Shown: positions 26,891-35,925 of the stretch, one piece after another
Position numbering within the stretch: the stretch's first letter is position 1
Layout of the letters: each line of letters begins with the position of its first letter
Source: Methylobacterium haplocladii
Lineage (GTDB): Bacteria; Pseudomonadota; Alphaproteobacteria; Rhizobiales; Beijerinckiaceae
Reading direction: 5' to 3'
Assembly: GCF_007992175.1 (NCBI RefSeq)
Contig: NZ_BJZT01000029.1
Location: forward strand, 1-64,000
Length of the DNA: 64,000 nt
The notes under the pieces: model-generated
What the model saw: the letters and a program-made list of their open reading frames with translations, nothing else
Databases searched by the model: none
What the model was told of the DNA's origin: nothing
Translations under genes and position numbers: made by a program

Positions 26891-27909
26891 GCGTCGTTCT
26901 CGTCGTCCTATCCTGTGGCGCCGCGACCACCCTTCAGGATGGTGGCCGCCGTGGCTACCTGCGCTACGGCCTTTCCGCTTCCGGCCCGATGGACTGCATC
27001 GCCCACGCCGGCGCCAACATCCTCGTCGGTAATGTCGCGGATGCATCCGCGATCGAGTTCGGCCTCGGCGGCGGCCGCTTTCGCATCGAGGGGGGTGCCG
27101 TGCGGCTGGCGCTCGCCGGAGCCCCCTGCCCGATCCGCCTCGACGGCGAGCCGGTCGCGCATCACCGCTCGCTCGTTTTGCGCGAGGGCTCGGAACTCTC
27201 CATCGACCGGCCGCGCGAGGGCGTCTTCGCAACCCTGGCGTTGGCGGGCGGTATCGCGGTGGAGCCCGTCCTGAGCAGCGCCTCGTTGCACCTTCGTGCG
27301 GCATTGGGCGGTCTCGACGGCCGCCCGCTGCACGAAGGCGACCGGCTCCCGCTGGCTCCGCCGCCGCTGTCTGGTGAACCCGAATGCTGTCTCGACCCCG
27401 TGCCAATCGAGCGCGACCGGCCCATCCGCGTCGTGCTCGGGCCGCAGGCGGATCGCTTCACCGAAGCCGGCATCGACACCCTGCTGAATGCCGCCTTCAC
27501 CGTCTCCAACCGCGCCGACCGCATGGGCTACCAGCTCGACGGCCCCGAGATCGCGCATGGCCTGGGCGGCTTCAACATCGTCTCGGACGGCACCGTCGCC
27601 GGTGCGATCCAGGTGCCCGGCAGCGGCCGGCCGATCGTACTGCTCGCCGACCGCCAGACCACCGGGGGCTACCCGAAGATCGCCACCGTGATCTCCGCAG
27701 ATCTCCGGCGCCTCGCCCAGCGCCGGCCCGGGGAGACCGTGCGGTTCGAAAGCATTCCGCTTCGGGAGGCGGTGCGGCAGGCTCGCGAGCGCGCCGCCGC
27801 GATCGCGGAGCTGCCGACGCGAGCGCGACTCGTCGCCGACGCGCCCGACCGCCTGCTTGGCGCGAACCTTGCCGGCAATGCCGTCGATGCGTTCGACGAG
27901 CGGGACTGA
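26887..27909 (+). CDS. pxpC: 5-oxoprolinase subunit PxpC (KipA-like)
   Basis: A 340-residue protein of the KipA/PxpC (biotin-dependent carboxyltransferase-like) family, partner of PxpB. Recognisable features are TTLQDGGRRGYLRYGLSASG near residue 15, the SASLHLRAALGGLDGR segment near residue 137, and the C-terminal GAIQVPGSGRPIVLLADRQT with TGGYPKIATVISAD. It overlaps pxpB by ATGA. The third subunit gene, pxpA (a LamB/YcsF protein), often adjacent in other genomes, does not follow here. Confidence 0.9.
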   Translation: MSVVLVVLSCGAATTLQDGGRRGYLRYGLSASGPMDCIAHAGANILVGNVADASAIEFGLGGGRFRIEGGAVRLALAGAPCPIRLDGEPVAHHRSLVLREGSELSIDRPREGVFATLALAGGIAVEPVLSSASLHLRAALGGLDGRPLHEGDRLPLAPPPLSGEPECCLDPVPIERDRPIRVVLGPQADRFTEAGIDTLLNAAFTVSNRADRMGYQLDGPEIAHGLGGFNIVSDGTVAGAIQVPGSGRPIVLLADRQTTGGYPKIATVISADLRRLAQRRPGETVRFESIPLREAVRQARERAAAIAELPTRARLVADAPDRLLGANLAGNAVDAFDERD

Positions 27910-28000
27910 CCGACCTCCGTTCGGCTGAGACCAGCGAATTCCCTTGGTCGAAGCCGTTGAAAGCGGACCAAAGTCAGTCCAACACTTCGCTTCCCGACTC

Positions 28001-28231
28001 ATGGATGCGAACATGGCGCTCGTTCACGTCGTCCCGCTGGCCGAGGCCGCTGCCTTCACGATCGGCTGCGCAGTCCTGAATGCACGGCGGTTCGATCCCG
28101 AGCGGGTCGGCGTTGTCCTGATGGTGTTGGTCGTGGCGCTCTGCTTCGCCCTGCTCGTCGTCGGCACGGCCACCGGCGACATCGCGGTGGCCGTGCCGGG
28201 GCCGGACGATCCGTACGCCGTGGTGGAATGA
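28001..28231 (+). CDS. Small two-helix membrane protein
   Basis: A 76-residue protein with two hydrophobic segments (about residues 8-25 and 36-57) separated by a short basic loop (LNARRFDPERVG) and ending in a Pro/Asp-rich tail. The start is uncertain: ATG codons at 28001 and 28013 are both possible and neither has a strong binding site. It follows pxpC in the same direction by about 90 bases. No family is recognised. Confidence 0.45.
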   Translation: MDANMALVHVVPLAEAAAFTIGCAVLNARRFDPERVGVVLMVLVVALCFALLVVGTATGDIAVAVPGPDDPYAVVE

Positions 28232-28237
28232 GCCGGT

Positions 28238-29137
28238 TCAGCCGGCGGCCGCGTCGCAGAAGCGGTCGAGCTCGGCTTTCGTGGGGAAGGCATCGAACGC
28301 GCCGAAGCGGCAGGCGGTGATGGCGCCGCAGGCCGCCGCCCGGACCAGCGCTTCCCCAACCGGCCGGCCCTCCAGCAGGCCCACCGCAAAGCCCGCGGAG
28401 AAGGCGTCGCCGGCGCCGATCGTGTCGATGACCGCGACCGGGAAGGCCGCCTGACGGCAGGCCGTCTCGTCACGCTGGAAGACAACGGCGCCTTCTTCCC
28501 CCAGCGTCACCACGACGATCGCCGGGCCGGCCCGCAGCAGCGCTTGCGCCGTCCCGGCATCGGCCACGTCGAGACCGAGATCGGCGGCCTCGACGCGATT
28601 GACAACGAGAATCGCCGTATCGGCCAGGATTCGCGGATCGATGGGACGGCTCGGCGACGGGTTGAGCAGCGTGCGGATGCCGCGCGAACGGGCCTGCGCG
28701 AAGGCCTCGGCGATCGGCGCGTCCGGCGATTCGAAGGTCGCCATGACGAAGTCGGCTCGGGCGATCCGGGCCCGGTCGACGTCGCCGGCCCCGAGCAACC
28801 GGTTCGCACCGAGGTTCACGGCGAGGCAGTTCTCGCCGGCTTGATCGACGAAGCCGACGCCGGCTCCGGTCGAGCCGCTACGCGTGACGAGCATGTCGGT
28901 GGCGAGGCCCGCTCCCTCGAAGGCCGAGACGGCGACGGCGGCGAAGGGGTCGTCGCCGATGGCGAACACACCTTCTATGCTCGCGCCGAGGCGGTGCGCG
29001 GCGAGCGCGAGGTTGAAGCCCTTGCCGCCCGGCTCTGACACGAAGTCCTGAGCGTCGAGGGACTCACCGGCGCGCGGAAGCCGTGCTACCTTGACCGAGC
29101 AGGCGACCACGAAGCTTCCGACGACGAAGATCTGCAC
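28238..29137 (-). CDS. PfkB-family sugar kinase (ribokinase-like)
   Basis: A 299-residue kinase of the PfkB fold. The first PfkB signature region is seen as EPGGKGFNLALAAHRLGA (about residues 36-53). The second is the catalytic DTIGAGDAFSAGFAVGLLEG (about 237-256), whose Asp is the base that activates the acceptor hydroxyl. It probably phosphorylates ribose or a related sugar or nucleoside. I place the start at the GTG at 29137; a TTG at 29167 would extend it by ten residues. It faces the GntR regulator across a very short gap. No sugar transporter is nearby. Confidence 0.85.
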   Translation of the reverse strand: MQIFVVGSFVVACSVKVARLPRAGESLDAQDFVSEPGGKGFNLALAAHRLGASIEGVFAIGDDPFAAVAVSAFEGAGLATDMLVTRSGSTGAGVGFVDQAGENCLAVNLGANRLLGAGDVDRARIARADFVMATFESPDAPIAEAFAQARSRGIRTLLNPSPSRPIDPRILADTAILVVNRVEAADLGLDVADAGTAQALLRAGPAIVVVTLGEEGAVVFQRDETACRQAAFPVAVIDTIGAGDAFSAGFAVGLLEGRPVGEALVRAAACGAITACRFGAFDAFPTKAELDRFCDAAAG

Positions 29138-29199
29138 GAACGATGACCCGGTAGCGCAACGTGGCAAGCAGGAAATCAGCCGGAGGGTTCCGCTCGGAC

Positions 29200-29982
29200 A
29201 TGACCGCCACGGTCGTCCCCCTCCATCTCGATCGCCCGTCGCTGATGTCGCTCCTGCGGCTGCGCGACGACACCGCCATGCCGCTCTACCAGCAACTGGA
29301 AGAGCAGATCCACGCGCTGATCATGTCCGGGGCGCTGCCCACGGGTGCGGTTCTGCCGGCCGAGCGGCAACTCGCCGAGAACCTCGGGGTCAGCCGCGTA
29401 ACCATTCAGCGCGCCTATGCGGCGCTCCGCCAGCGCAATTTGCTGTCGTCGCAGGGGCGCAAGGGGTTCCTGGTCCGCACCCGGCCCGAGCAGGTGCATC
29501 CCGGCATGGATCGCCTGAAGGGCTTCACCGAGGAGATGCGCGAACTCGGCAAGGTGCCCTCCTCCTCCATCGCCGAGCGGGCCATCGTGCAGGACCGTTC
29601 GATCTCCTCGATCTTCGGGCTGCCCTCGACCACGCCGATCCTGAAGCTAACCCGTATCCGCTACGGCGACGACATCGCCATGTCGCGGGAGGTCGCCTGG
29701 TACAATCTCAAGGCCGTGCCGGCACTGGAGCATGGCGACCTCTCCGGGTCCGTATACGCCTTCCTCGCCGAGGAGGGCGGCGCCCGCCTCGTCACCTGCG
29801 AGCAGACCATCGAGGCGACGATGCCCACCGAGGAGGAATGCCGCATCTTCGATTTCGACGAGCCGAGCCCCTGCCTGCTGATCAAGCGCCACAGCTTCTC
29901 GGATGCCGGTGTGATGATCGAATACGTCGAGGGCCTGTTTCGCGGCGACATGTACAGCTACCGGCTCAAGCTGCGGACCTGA
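29200..29982 (+). CDS. GntR family transcriptional regulator (HutC/UTRA subgroup)
   Basis: A 260-residue repressor. The N-terminal winged helix-turn-helix covers about residues 25-95, with PLYQQLEEQIHALI, the recognition part PAERQLAENLGVSRVTIQRA, and the wing QGRKGFLVR. The C-terminal UTRA ligand domain (about 110-255) has the pattern LPSTTPILKLTRIRYGDD and MIEYVEGLFRGDMYSY. UTRA regulators sense sugars or amino-sugar phosphates. It is divergent from the PfkB kinase gene, the likely target. The start could also be the GTG at 29161, but the ATG at 29200 has GGAGGG upstream, although 12 bases away. Confidence 0.88.
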   Translation: MTATVVPLHLDRPSLMSLLRLRDDTAMPLYQQLEEQIHALIMSGALPTGAVLPAERQLAENLGVSRVTIQRAYAALRQRNLLSSQGRKGFLVRTRPEQVHPGMDRLKGFTEEMRELGKVPSSSIAERAIVQDRSISSIFGLPSTTPILKLTRIRYGDDIAMSREVAWYNLKAVPALEHGDLSGSVYAFLAEEGGARLVTCEQTIEATMPTEEECRIFDFDEPSPCLLIKRHSFSDAGVMIEYVEGLFRGDMYSYRLKLRT

Positions 29983-30099
29983 GGGCTCTCGCGGGAACAA
30001 GGGCCTCGTTTCACGACGTTCTTGTCCTCGAAACGTCCGGTTGATCGAAGCACTCGTTTCCATGGGGACCCTGCCTCGGCCGGCTCGCGTTGTCGGGCC

Positions 30100-31170
30100 A
30101 TGACAGCCTCCACATCCCGCCTCGGCTTCTGCTGCACCTTCATCCCCGACGAGCCGCCCGGCGGCTATCCGACCCGCAAGGCCGAGCGCGAGGCCTTGCA
30201 GGCGATGAACCTGACCAGCACGACAATGACCCATCTCGCGGGTCTCTCCCCGGCCGCACGGCGGGCGAAGCTCGAAGGAATCGCCCGGCACAACCTCGCG
30301 GCGCTGGGACGCCAGATCGCCTGGGTCGCCGCCCGACCCTCGGCGGAGCGGCTTCTGCGCATCGCCAGTTCCCTGCTGCCCGGCTTCACCCATCCGATCG
30401 CCAAGGATCTCTATGCCGAGCCCGGCCTGCGTAGCCTGATCGAAGCCGGTCTCGGGCGGCTCGGGGACCTGGCGCGGGCCGGCGGCGTGCGGCTGAGCAT
30501 GCATCCGGGTCAGTTCTGCCTCATCGCCTCGCGGAGCCCGTCGGCGCAGGAGAACGGCATCGCTGAACTCGAATACCATGCCGAGGCGATGGCGATGCTC
30601 GGCTACGGTGGCGGCTGGCATCCGCACGGCGCCCACATCAACATCCATGTCGGCGGACGCGAGCCCGGCATCGAGGGGTTTCGCGCCGGCCTCCGGCTGA
30701 TCTCCGAGACCGCGAGAAACCTGCTGACGGTGGAGAACGACGAGACCTGCCACGGCCTCGATGCCGTGTTGCGGCTGGCCGACACCGTACCCGTCGTCCT
30801 CGACCTGCACCATCACTGGGTCGAGAGCGGCGGCGCGTATCTCGAGCCCGACGATCCCCGCATCGCCCGCATCCGCGGGTCGTGGCGCGGGACCCGGCCG
30901 CTGAGCCATATCAGCGTGTCGCGCGAAGCCCTCCTCGCCGGCCACGATACGGCTGCTCTGCCCGACTTCGCCGCGCTCACGGATGCCGGCCATTCCCGGC
31001 GCGATCTCGCTGCGCATTCGGACCTGATGTGGAACGCCGGCATCAACGCGCTGGTGGCCCGTCACCTCGCCTGGACCGATTTCGAGGTCGAGGCCAAGGG
31101 AAAGAACCGCGCCTCGACCGCCCTCGCGGCCTGGATCGCCACAGCCCCGCCGGTGAGCGCCGCCGCTTGA
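30100..31170 (+). CDS. uvsE: UV damage endonuclease UvsE
   Basis: A 356-residue TIM-barrel repair nuclease. UvsE (UVDE) cuts the strand 5' to cyclobutane dimers and 6-4 photoproducts, giving an excision route independent of UvrABC. The opening RLGFCCTFIP is characteristic. The metal-binding pattern can be followed as LSMHPGQFCLIASR, NIHVGGR, LTVENDETCHG and VVLDLHHHWVE, then the AHSDLMWNAG His near the end. The start ATG at 30100 is preceded by GTCGGGCC. The gene suits a leaf-surface organism exposed to sunlight. A small hydrolase gene follows in the same direction after 32 bases. Confidence 0.92.
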   Translation: MTASTSRLGFCCTFIPDEPPGGYPTRKAEREALQAMNLTSTTMTHLAGLSPAARRAKLEGIARHNLAALGRQIAWVAARPSAERLLRIASSLLPGFTHPIAKDLYAEPGLRSLIEAGLGRLGDLARAGGVRLSMHPGQFCLIASRSPSAQENGIAELEYHAEAMAMLGYGGGWHPHGAHINIHVGGREPGIEGFRAGLRLISETARNLLTVENDETCHGLDAVLRLADTVPVVLDLHHHWVESGGAYLEPDDPRIARIRGSWRGTRPLSHISVSREALLAGHDTAALPDFAALTDAGHSRRDLAAHSDLMWNAGINALVARHLAWTDFEVEAKGKNRASTALAAWIATAPPVSAAA

Positions 31171-31202
31171 TCGTCCCGCGCCCCAGGCGATAGGGAGGCG
31201 GC

Positions 31203-31754
31203 ATGAAGACGGGCGATTGCGATATCCTGATCCTGCCGGGCTATGCCGGCTCCGGGGACGAGCACTGGCAGGCGCGCTGGGCCGGGCGCCTGCGCACCGG
31301 GCGGGTCGTCGAGCAGGCCGACTGGCACCATCCCGATCCGGAGGATTGGCGCGCGCGCATCGTCGCGGCGGTGCAGGAGGCGACGCGCCCCGTCGTGCTG
31401 ATCGCCCACAGCCTCGGTGTGGTCGCAGCGGTGGAGGCGGCGCCGTGCCTACCCGCAGGCATCGTGCGCGGCGCGATGCTGGTCGCCTTCCCCGACATCG
31501 AGACCTGCCGGAACCTGCCGGCCAGCGTCTGCTCCTTCGCGCCGGTGCCGCGCGATCCCCTGCCCTTTCCGTCGTTGCTCGTGGCGAGCCGCACCGATCC
31601 GCATTGCAGCTACGCACGGGCCGAAGAATTCGGCGCGGCCTGGGGGGCGAGCGTGGTCGATGCGGGCGAAGCCGGACACATCAACGTCGCCAGCGGTCAC
31701 GGCCCCTGGCCCGAGGGCCTGATGCGGCTTGCCGGGTTCATGACGACGCTCTGA
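31203..31754 (+). CDS. RBBP9/YdeN-type small alpha/beta hydrolase
   Basis: A 183-residue serine hydrolase of the RBBP9/YdeN family. The triad can be assigned: Ser in AHSLGVVAAVEA near residue 69, Asp in VASRTDPHC near residue 128, and His in AGEAGHINVASGHG near residue 160. The opening LILPGYAGSGDEHWQARW is typical of the family. The substrate is unknown; relatives are esterases or aminopeptidase-like. It sits directly behind uvsE with GGGAGGCGGC before the ATG and is probably co-transcribed with it. Confidence 0.85.
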   Translation: MKTGDCDILILPGYAGSGDEHWQARWAGRLRTGRVVEQADWHHPDPEDWRARIVAAVQEATRPVVLIAHSLGVVAAVEAAPCLPAGIVRGAMLVAFPDIETCRNLPASVCSFAPVPRDPLPFPSLLVASRTDPHCSYARAEEFGAAWGASVVDAGEAGHINVASGHGPWPEGLMRLAGFMTTL

Positions 31755-31778
31755 AGCGCGGGGTTCGAAACGGCCGTA

Positions 31779-32147
31779 TCAGTTGATCAGGCAGAATCCC
31801 GTGCCCGCGCCGGCGATCCGGCCGCTCGGACACCATGGCTCGGCCGATTTCTTGACCGCGGCCGGGACCGGCGGCATGGGCGGGATCGGCGACGTCTCGT
31901 CCGTCGCCCCGGCCGTCATGACGCTGCGCGTTACGATGCTCGCATCGGGTCGGGTCGGATCGAACAGGCCGATGGCTCCGACGGTGGCGATCGTGGGCAC
32001 GGGGCGGGTCGTTGTGACACGTGCCGTCGCCGACCGATGCGGTATCGCGAAGCCGGAGCCCCGCAGCCGGAAGCCGCGGGCTTCCGCCCCTGCGATGCTG
32101 CCCGCGAGCGTCAGTGCCGACAAAGCCACGACGGTGAGCGTTCTCAT
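31779..32147 (-). CDS. Secreted hypothetical protein
   Basis: A 122-residue protein with a signal peptide (about residues 1-23, ending AEARG). The mature part is Thr/Pro/Ala-rich and low in complexity, with two cysteines near the C-terminus (EPWCPSG and GFCLIN) that could form a disulphide. The ATG at 32147 has CAGGAGGTGGAGA upstream, an excellent site, so the gene is likely real. No family is recognised. It ends close to the convergent hydrolase gene. Confidence 0.65.
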   Translation of the reverse strand: MRTLTVVALSALTLAGSIAGAEARGFRLRGSGFAIPHRSATARVTTTRPVPTIATVGAIGLFDPTRPDASIVTRSVMTAGATDETSPIPPMPPVPAAVKKSAEPWCPSGRIAGAGTGFCLIN

Positions 32148-32262
32148 GTCTCCACCTCCTGCTGCCCGGCAGGGTATCGGCGGAGTCTTAAGGGCGTGTC
32201 CGAGACATCGGTCGCAGTTTAGCGGTGGTCCGGCGTTGGGATAACAGCGGGGACAAGTGCCG

Positions 32263-32898
32263 TCAGATCGCGGCGAGCCCCCGCTGGACGGCGGGCCGTG
32301 CGAGCAGGGCGTCCAACCAGCGCGCGACGTTGGGGTAGGTCACGACATCGACGCCCTGCTTGTCGTGGAACTTCGCCCAGGTGAGCGTGGCGATGTCGGC
32401 GATGGAGTAATCGCCGGCGATATGTTCGCGGCCCTCTAACCGACGTTCGAGCACGCCGTAGAGTCGCTTGGCCTCCTCGGTGTAGCGCTCTACCGCGTAG
32501 GGGATCTTCTCCTTGGCGTAGATGCGGAAATGGTGGGCCTGTCCCAGCATCGGCCCGAGGCCGCCGACCTGCCAGAACAGCCATTCGTCGACGGCGACGC
32601 GGGCACGCTCGTCGGACGGGTAGAGGCAGCCGGTCTTGCGCCCGAGATATTGCAGGATCGCACCGGATTCGAAGACCGTGATCGGCTGCCCGCCGGGGCC
32701 CTCGGGGTCGACGATCGCCGGGATCTTGTTGTTCGGCGAGATCGCCAGGAAATCGGGCGCCATCTGCTCGCCCTTGCCGATATTCACCGGCACCACCCGG
32801 TAGGGCAGCCCGCATTCCTCCAGCATGATCGGGATCTTCCAGCCGTTCGGCGTGCTCCAGGTGTGCACGTCGATCGCACCGGCTGTCGTCTGCGCCAT
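32263..32898 (-). CDS. Glutathione S-transferase, YfcG/Nu-class-like
   Basis: A 211-residue GST. The N-terminal thioredoxin-like domain begins VHTWSTPNGWKIPIMLEECG, where the TPNG turn is typical of YfcG/Ure2-like (Nu) enzymes that act as disulphide reductases. The glutathione-binding NNKIPAIVD and the ESGAILQYLG loop follow. The C-terminal all-helical domain ends with DYSIADIATLTWAKFHD, the N-capping box of GSTs. The ATG at 32898 has GGAGCAGGCC upstream. The reading frame stays open far upstream, but that lead-in has no homology. Confidence 0.92.
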   Translation of the reverse strand: MAQTTAGAIDVHTWSTPNGWKIPIMLEECGLPYRVVPVNIGKGEQMAPDFLAISPNNKIPAIVDPEGPGGQPITVFESGAILQYLGRKTGCLYPSDERARVAVDEWLFWQVGGLGPMLGQAHHFRIYAKEKIPYAVERYTEEAKRLYGVLERRLEGREHIAGDYSIADIATLTWAKFHDKQGVDVVTYPNVARWLDALLARPAVQRGLAAI

Positions 32899-33130
32899 GG
32901 CCTGCTCCGCGATCCGGCCCGCCGCGCTTTCCGGCGGGTCCGCCGATCGCGCGGAGTAGACCGCATTCGCGACCCCGTGAACAGGCGGAGCGCGGCGTTG
33001 CGACGTCGAAGCACGATGCAACTCCCCTGCGGACTGGCCCGTTCTGGCCTTGCCCTTTCCCTGAGATTGCGGCTGTGATTGCCCCAACCCGCTCTCGGAT
33101 GCGGGAATTTGTCTCCCTGAGGTTGCCGGA

Positions 33131-33385
33131 ATGTCGCTTCGTCTCGCCGCCTCTTTCGCCGCGGTGCTCTGTCTGGCCATGCCGGGATTCGCGGGCGAAG
33201 CGAGGGCCAAGCCGGCGGCCGCCATGCGCGACAAGGAGCCGGCCCTCTCGCCGGCGCGTGAGCGCCAGAAGCGCTGCGGCATCGAGTGGCGCGGCCTTTC
33301 GACGACGGACAAGACCGCCAAGGGACCGACCTGGCCGCAATTCTACAGCAAGTGCGTGAAGCGCCTGAAGGCAACGAAGGCCTGA
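33131..33385 (+). CDS. Small secreted basic protein
   Basis: An 84-residue protein with a signal peptide (about residues 1-21, ending FAGEA) and a short basic mature part containing two cysteines (RCGIEWRG and SKCVKRL). The segment RQKRCGIEWRG...GPTWPQFYSKCVKRL resembles a small periplasmic motif common in Methylobacteriaceae and relatives, loosely like PsiF. Its role is unknown. GAGG stands eight bases before the ATG. It is the first rightward gene before the FUSC transport group. Confidence 0.65.
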   Translation: MSLRLAASFAAVLCLAMPGFAGEARAKPAAAMRDKEPALSPARERQKRCGIEWRGLSTTDKTAKGPTWPQFYSKCVKRLKATKA

Positions 33386-33461
33386 TCGCCCGTTTCGGGC
33401 GAACCGTGGCGGCGATGGGGCGTTGCCTGCCGGGATCGAGGGACGGACGAGGACGGGAGCG

Positions 33462-33899
33462 ATGCAGGGTGAGCGGCGGCTGTTGCAGCGGGTGGTCGCG
33501 GTAGCGGCGCTCCTGCCGATCGCGGCCGGCCTCTACGGCGTTCTGGCCGGCATCGACGGCATCGGCACCGACCGCATCGTCAACATCTCGGCCGACAGCC
33601 ATTTTCGCTACTTGTCCGGCCTGCTCGCCGGCATCGGCATCTTATTCCTCACGTGCGTGCCGGGGATCGAGCACAAGACCGGATTGTTCCGGTTCCTGAC
33701 CATGGTGGTGGTGCTCGGCGGCCTCTCGCGCCTGCTCGGCCTCTACCTCACCGGCTTGCCGTCGCTGGTCATGCTCGGTGCCCTCGCGTTCGAGCTCGGA
33801 GTGACGCCTCTGCTCTGCCTGTGGCAGGCGCGCGTCGCCCATCTCGCGGGCTCCGACAGTCCCGCCATCGTCGACCTGACACGCGAGGGCGCCGTGTGA
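33462..33899 (+). CDS. DUF4345 family membrane protein
   Basis: A 145-residue protein with four hydrophobic helices (about residues 10-30, 48-66, 74-94 and 98-118) and the DUF4345 pattern: a GIDGIGTDRIVNISADSHFRYLSGLLAGIG segment joins helix 1 and 2 with conserved Asp, Ser and Arg residues. The ATG at 33462 has GGGAGCG directly upstream. Its stop overlaps the GTG start of the FUSC gene, so it is coupled to the efflux group. The biochemical function of the family is unknown. Confidence 0.75.
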   Translation: MQGERRLLQRVVAVAALLPIAAGLYGVLAGIDGIGTDRIVNISADSHFRYLSGLLAGIGILFLTCVPGIEHKTGLFRFLTMVVVLGGLSRLLGLYLTGLPSLVMLGALAFELGVTPLLCLWQARVAHLAGSDSPAIVDLTREGAV

Positions 33900-35920
33900 C
33901 GACGGCTGCGCCACCCCTCGCCGACCGCCTGATCGACCGCCTCGACGCCATCGTGCCGCCGCCCTCCGCCTGGTTCTTCGGCCTGCGGATCTGGTTGGCG
34001 ATGATGATCGCGCTATACGCCGCGTTCTGGCTCCAGCTCGACAGCGCCTCCTCCGCTGCGACCTGCGTCGCAATTCTCGCCCAGCCCAAGCGCGGGCAGG
34101 CGCTCTCGAAGGCCGGCTACCGCTTCCTCGGCACCATCGTCGGCGGCGTCGTCGCGATCGTCCTGATGGGGCTGTTCAACGGGGACCGGGTGCTCCTGCT
34201 CGTGTCCTTCACGGTCTGGCTCGGCCTCTGCGTCTTCGTCGCGCAGTACCTGCAGGATACCCGCGCCTATGGGGCGATGCTGTCGGGCTACACCGTCGGC
34301 ATCATCGCGCTCGCCAACATCGACACGCCGCAGAACACTTTCGATGTCGCCCTCGGGCGTGTGGCGGCCATCGCCATCGGCATCGTCGCAATCACGTTCA
34401 TCAACGACGCGCTGGCCTCGCCCAGCACGTGGCGCTCCCTGCGGCCGACACTGGCCAAGGCCTACGGCGCGACACGCGCCTTCGTGCGTGACGCGCTGAT
34501 GCACGGCGATCCCGGCGACGAGAGAACAGCGGACCTCATCCAGAAAATCGCGGCGATGCGGGCCGATACCAGCGCGATCGGGGGCGAACTCGATGACGGC
34601 CGGAACCGCGCGGCCGGCGCGCGCAGCGCCATCGCCGCGCTCTACGTGATGGGCGCGGCGAGCCGCGGCTTCGCCCTGGCCTGCGACCGCATCCGCCACC
34701 CGACGCCGGCTTTGGCCGAGGCGCGCCGCCTCTGCCTGCGCGCCATCAGCGGCGATATCGCCGAGCCCGGCGCCGAGCGGTTGGCCCGAGACGACGAACG
34801 CCTGCGCGATCTCGTCGACGCCGCAATCCGCGACCCCACGCGCGCCCTCGATGAAACCATGGCGCTCCAGCGCGCGCTCGACCTGCACAACGCCGCCACC
34901 TTCGCCGATGACGGCCTGCGCGCCCTCTCCGACGGGCACGCCCCGCTGCGCGACGTCGCCCTGCCGACGCACCGCGATTTTCAGGTCGCCCTGCGCGGAG
35001 CCCTGCGTGTGGCCATCGCCTTCGCCATAACGGCGAGCGTGTTCATCTTCGCCGGCCTGCCTCAGGCGTCCTTCGCCCTGGTGCAGGTCTCGGCGACGGC
35101 CGCGCTTTCCTCGGTGACGCCGGACCCGAAGAAATTCGCCGTCGGCGTGCTGATGGGGATGCCGCTCGCGGCCTTGTTCGCGGGTATCATCCTGTTCGTG
35201 GTCCTCAACGGCAACCAGGGCTTTCCGCTGCTCGCCATCGCCATGGCGCCGGTGGTGTTCTTCGGTTGCTTCCTCTCGCTGAACCCCAAGACCTTCACCG
35301 TGGGCTTCATCTCGCTGGTGTTCACCCCGGTGCTGCTGTCGCCGACGAACCCACAGAGCTACAATCCGCAGACCTTCCTGATGAACGCCTATCTCGTGGT
35401 CGCCGCGTCGGTGATCCTGTTCCTCGTCGTGCGGCTCGTCCTGCCGATCTCGAACTCCCGGCACCGGTTCTACGCGCTCGAAGAGGCGCGCCGCGACACC
35501 GCCGACGCGCTGATCGGCGAAGGGGGCGACGCCACCACGCGCACCAGCCTGAACGCGGACCGCCTGTTTCAGTTCTCGCAATGGAACTCGGGCAGCGGCA
35601 CCGTGCGGCGCGCGAGCCTCGCCCACGCCTTCGCCCTCTCTCGCCTCGAATCATCCGCCGCCCGGGCGCATGCGCAGATGCGCCTGCTCTGGTGCGCCGA
35701 CGGCCTTCGGGCGAGCATCCGGAGCGGCCGCGAGGCCCTGGCCCGCGGCAATGCCTGGGGGCTGGAGGATGCCGCGCGCGCCATGCTCACGGCCGGGCGT
35801 CAGCAAGACCGCGACACGCGCCTGCGCATTGCGCGCGCCGCGACCGATCTGGCGACGGCCTCGCAGGTGATCCGCCGGCACGGACGCTTCTTCCGCCGCC
35901 TCGCCCTCCCGAGCAGCTGA
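33896..35920 (+). CDS. FUSC-family aromatic acid exporter (AaeB-like)
   Basis: A 674-residue inner-membrane protein of the fusaric-acid-resistance/AaeB family. It has the usual duplicated architecture: six membrane helices in the first 170 residues, a cytoplasmic helical domain (about 175-360), six more helices (about 365-500), and a second cytoplasmic domain. The motif AILAQPKRGQALSKAGYRFLGTIVGG near residue 60 is typical. Such proteins export hydroxylated aromatic acids and similar compounds. The GTG start overlaps the previous stop. DUF1656 and HlyD partner genes follow, completing the AaeXAB-like set. Confidence 0.9.
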   Translation: MTTAAPPLADRLIDRLDAIVPPPSAWFFGLRIWLAMMIALYAAFWLQLDSASSAATCVAILAQPKRGQALSKAGYRFLGTIVGGVVAIVLMGLFNGDRVLLLVSFTVWLGLCVFVAQYLQDTRAYGAMLSGYTVGIIALANIDTPQNTFDVALGRVAAIAIGIVAITFINDALASPSTWRSLRPTLAKAYGATRAFVRDALMHGDPGDERTADLIQKIAAMRADTSAIGGELDDGRNRAAGARSAIAALYVMGAASRGFALACDRIRHPTPALAEARRLCLRAISGDIAEPGAERLARDDERLRDLVDAAIRDPTRALDETMALQRALDLHNAATFADDGLRALSDGHAPLRDVALPTHRDFQVALRGALRVAIAFAITASVFIFAGLPQASFALVQVSATAALSSVTPDPKKFAVGVLMGMPLAALFAGIILFVVLNGNQGFPLLAIAMAPVVFFGCFLSLNPKTFTVGFISLVFTPVLLSPTNPQSYNPQTFLMNAYLVVAASVILFLVVRLVLPISNSRHRFYALEEARRDTADALIGEGGDATTRTSLNADRLFQFSQWNSGSGTVRRASLAHAFALSRLESSAARAHAQMRLLWCADGLRASIRSGREALARGNAWGLEDAARAMLTAGRQQDRDTRLRIARAATDLATASQVIRRHGRFFRRLALPSS

Positions 35921-35925
35921 CCGCC

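Noticed and set aside
29647-31617. 656-codon leftward frame opposite GntR and uvsE
   Set aside because: Covers the antisense of two recognisable proteins and has no motif of its own.
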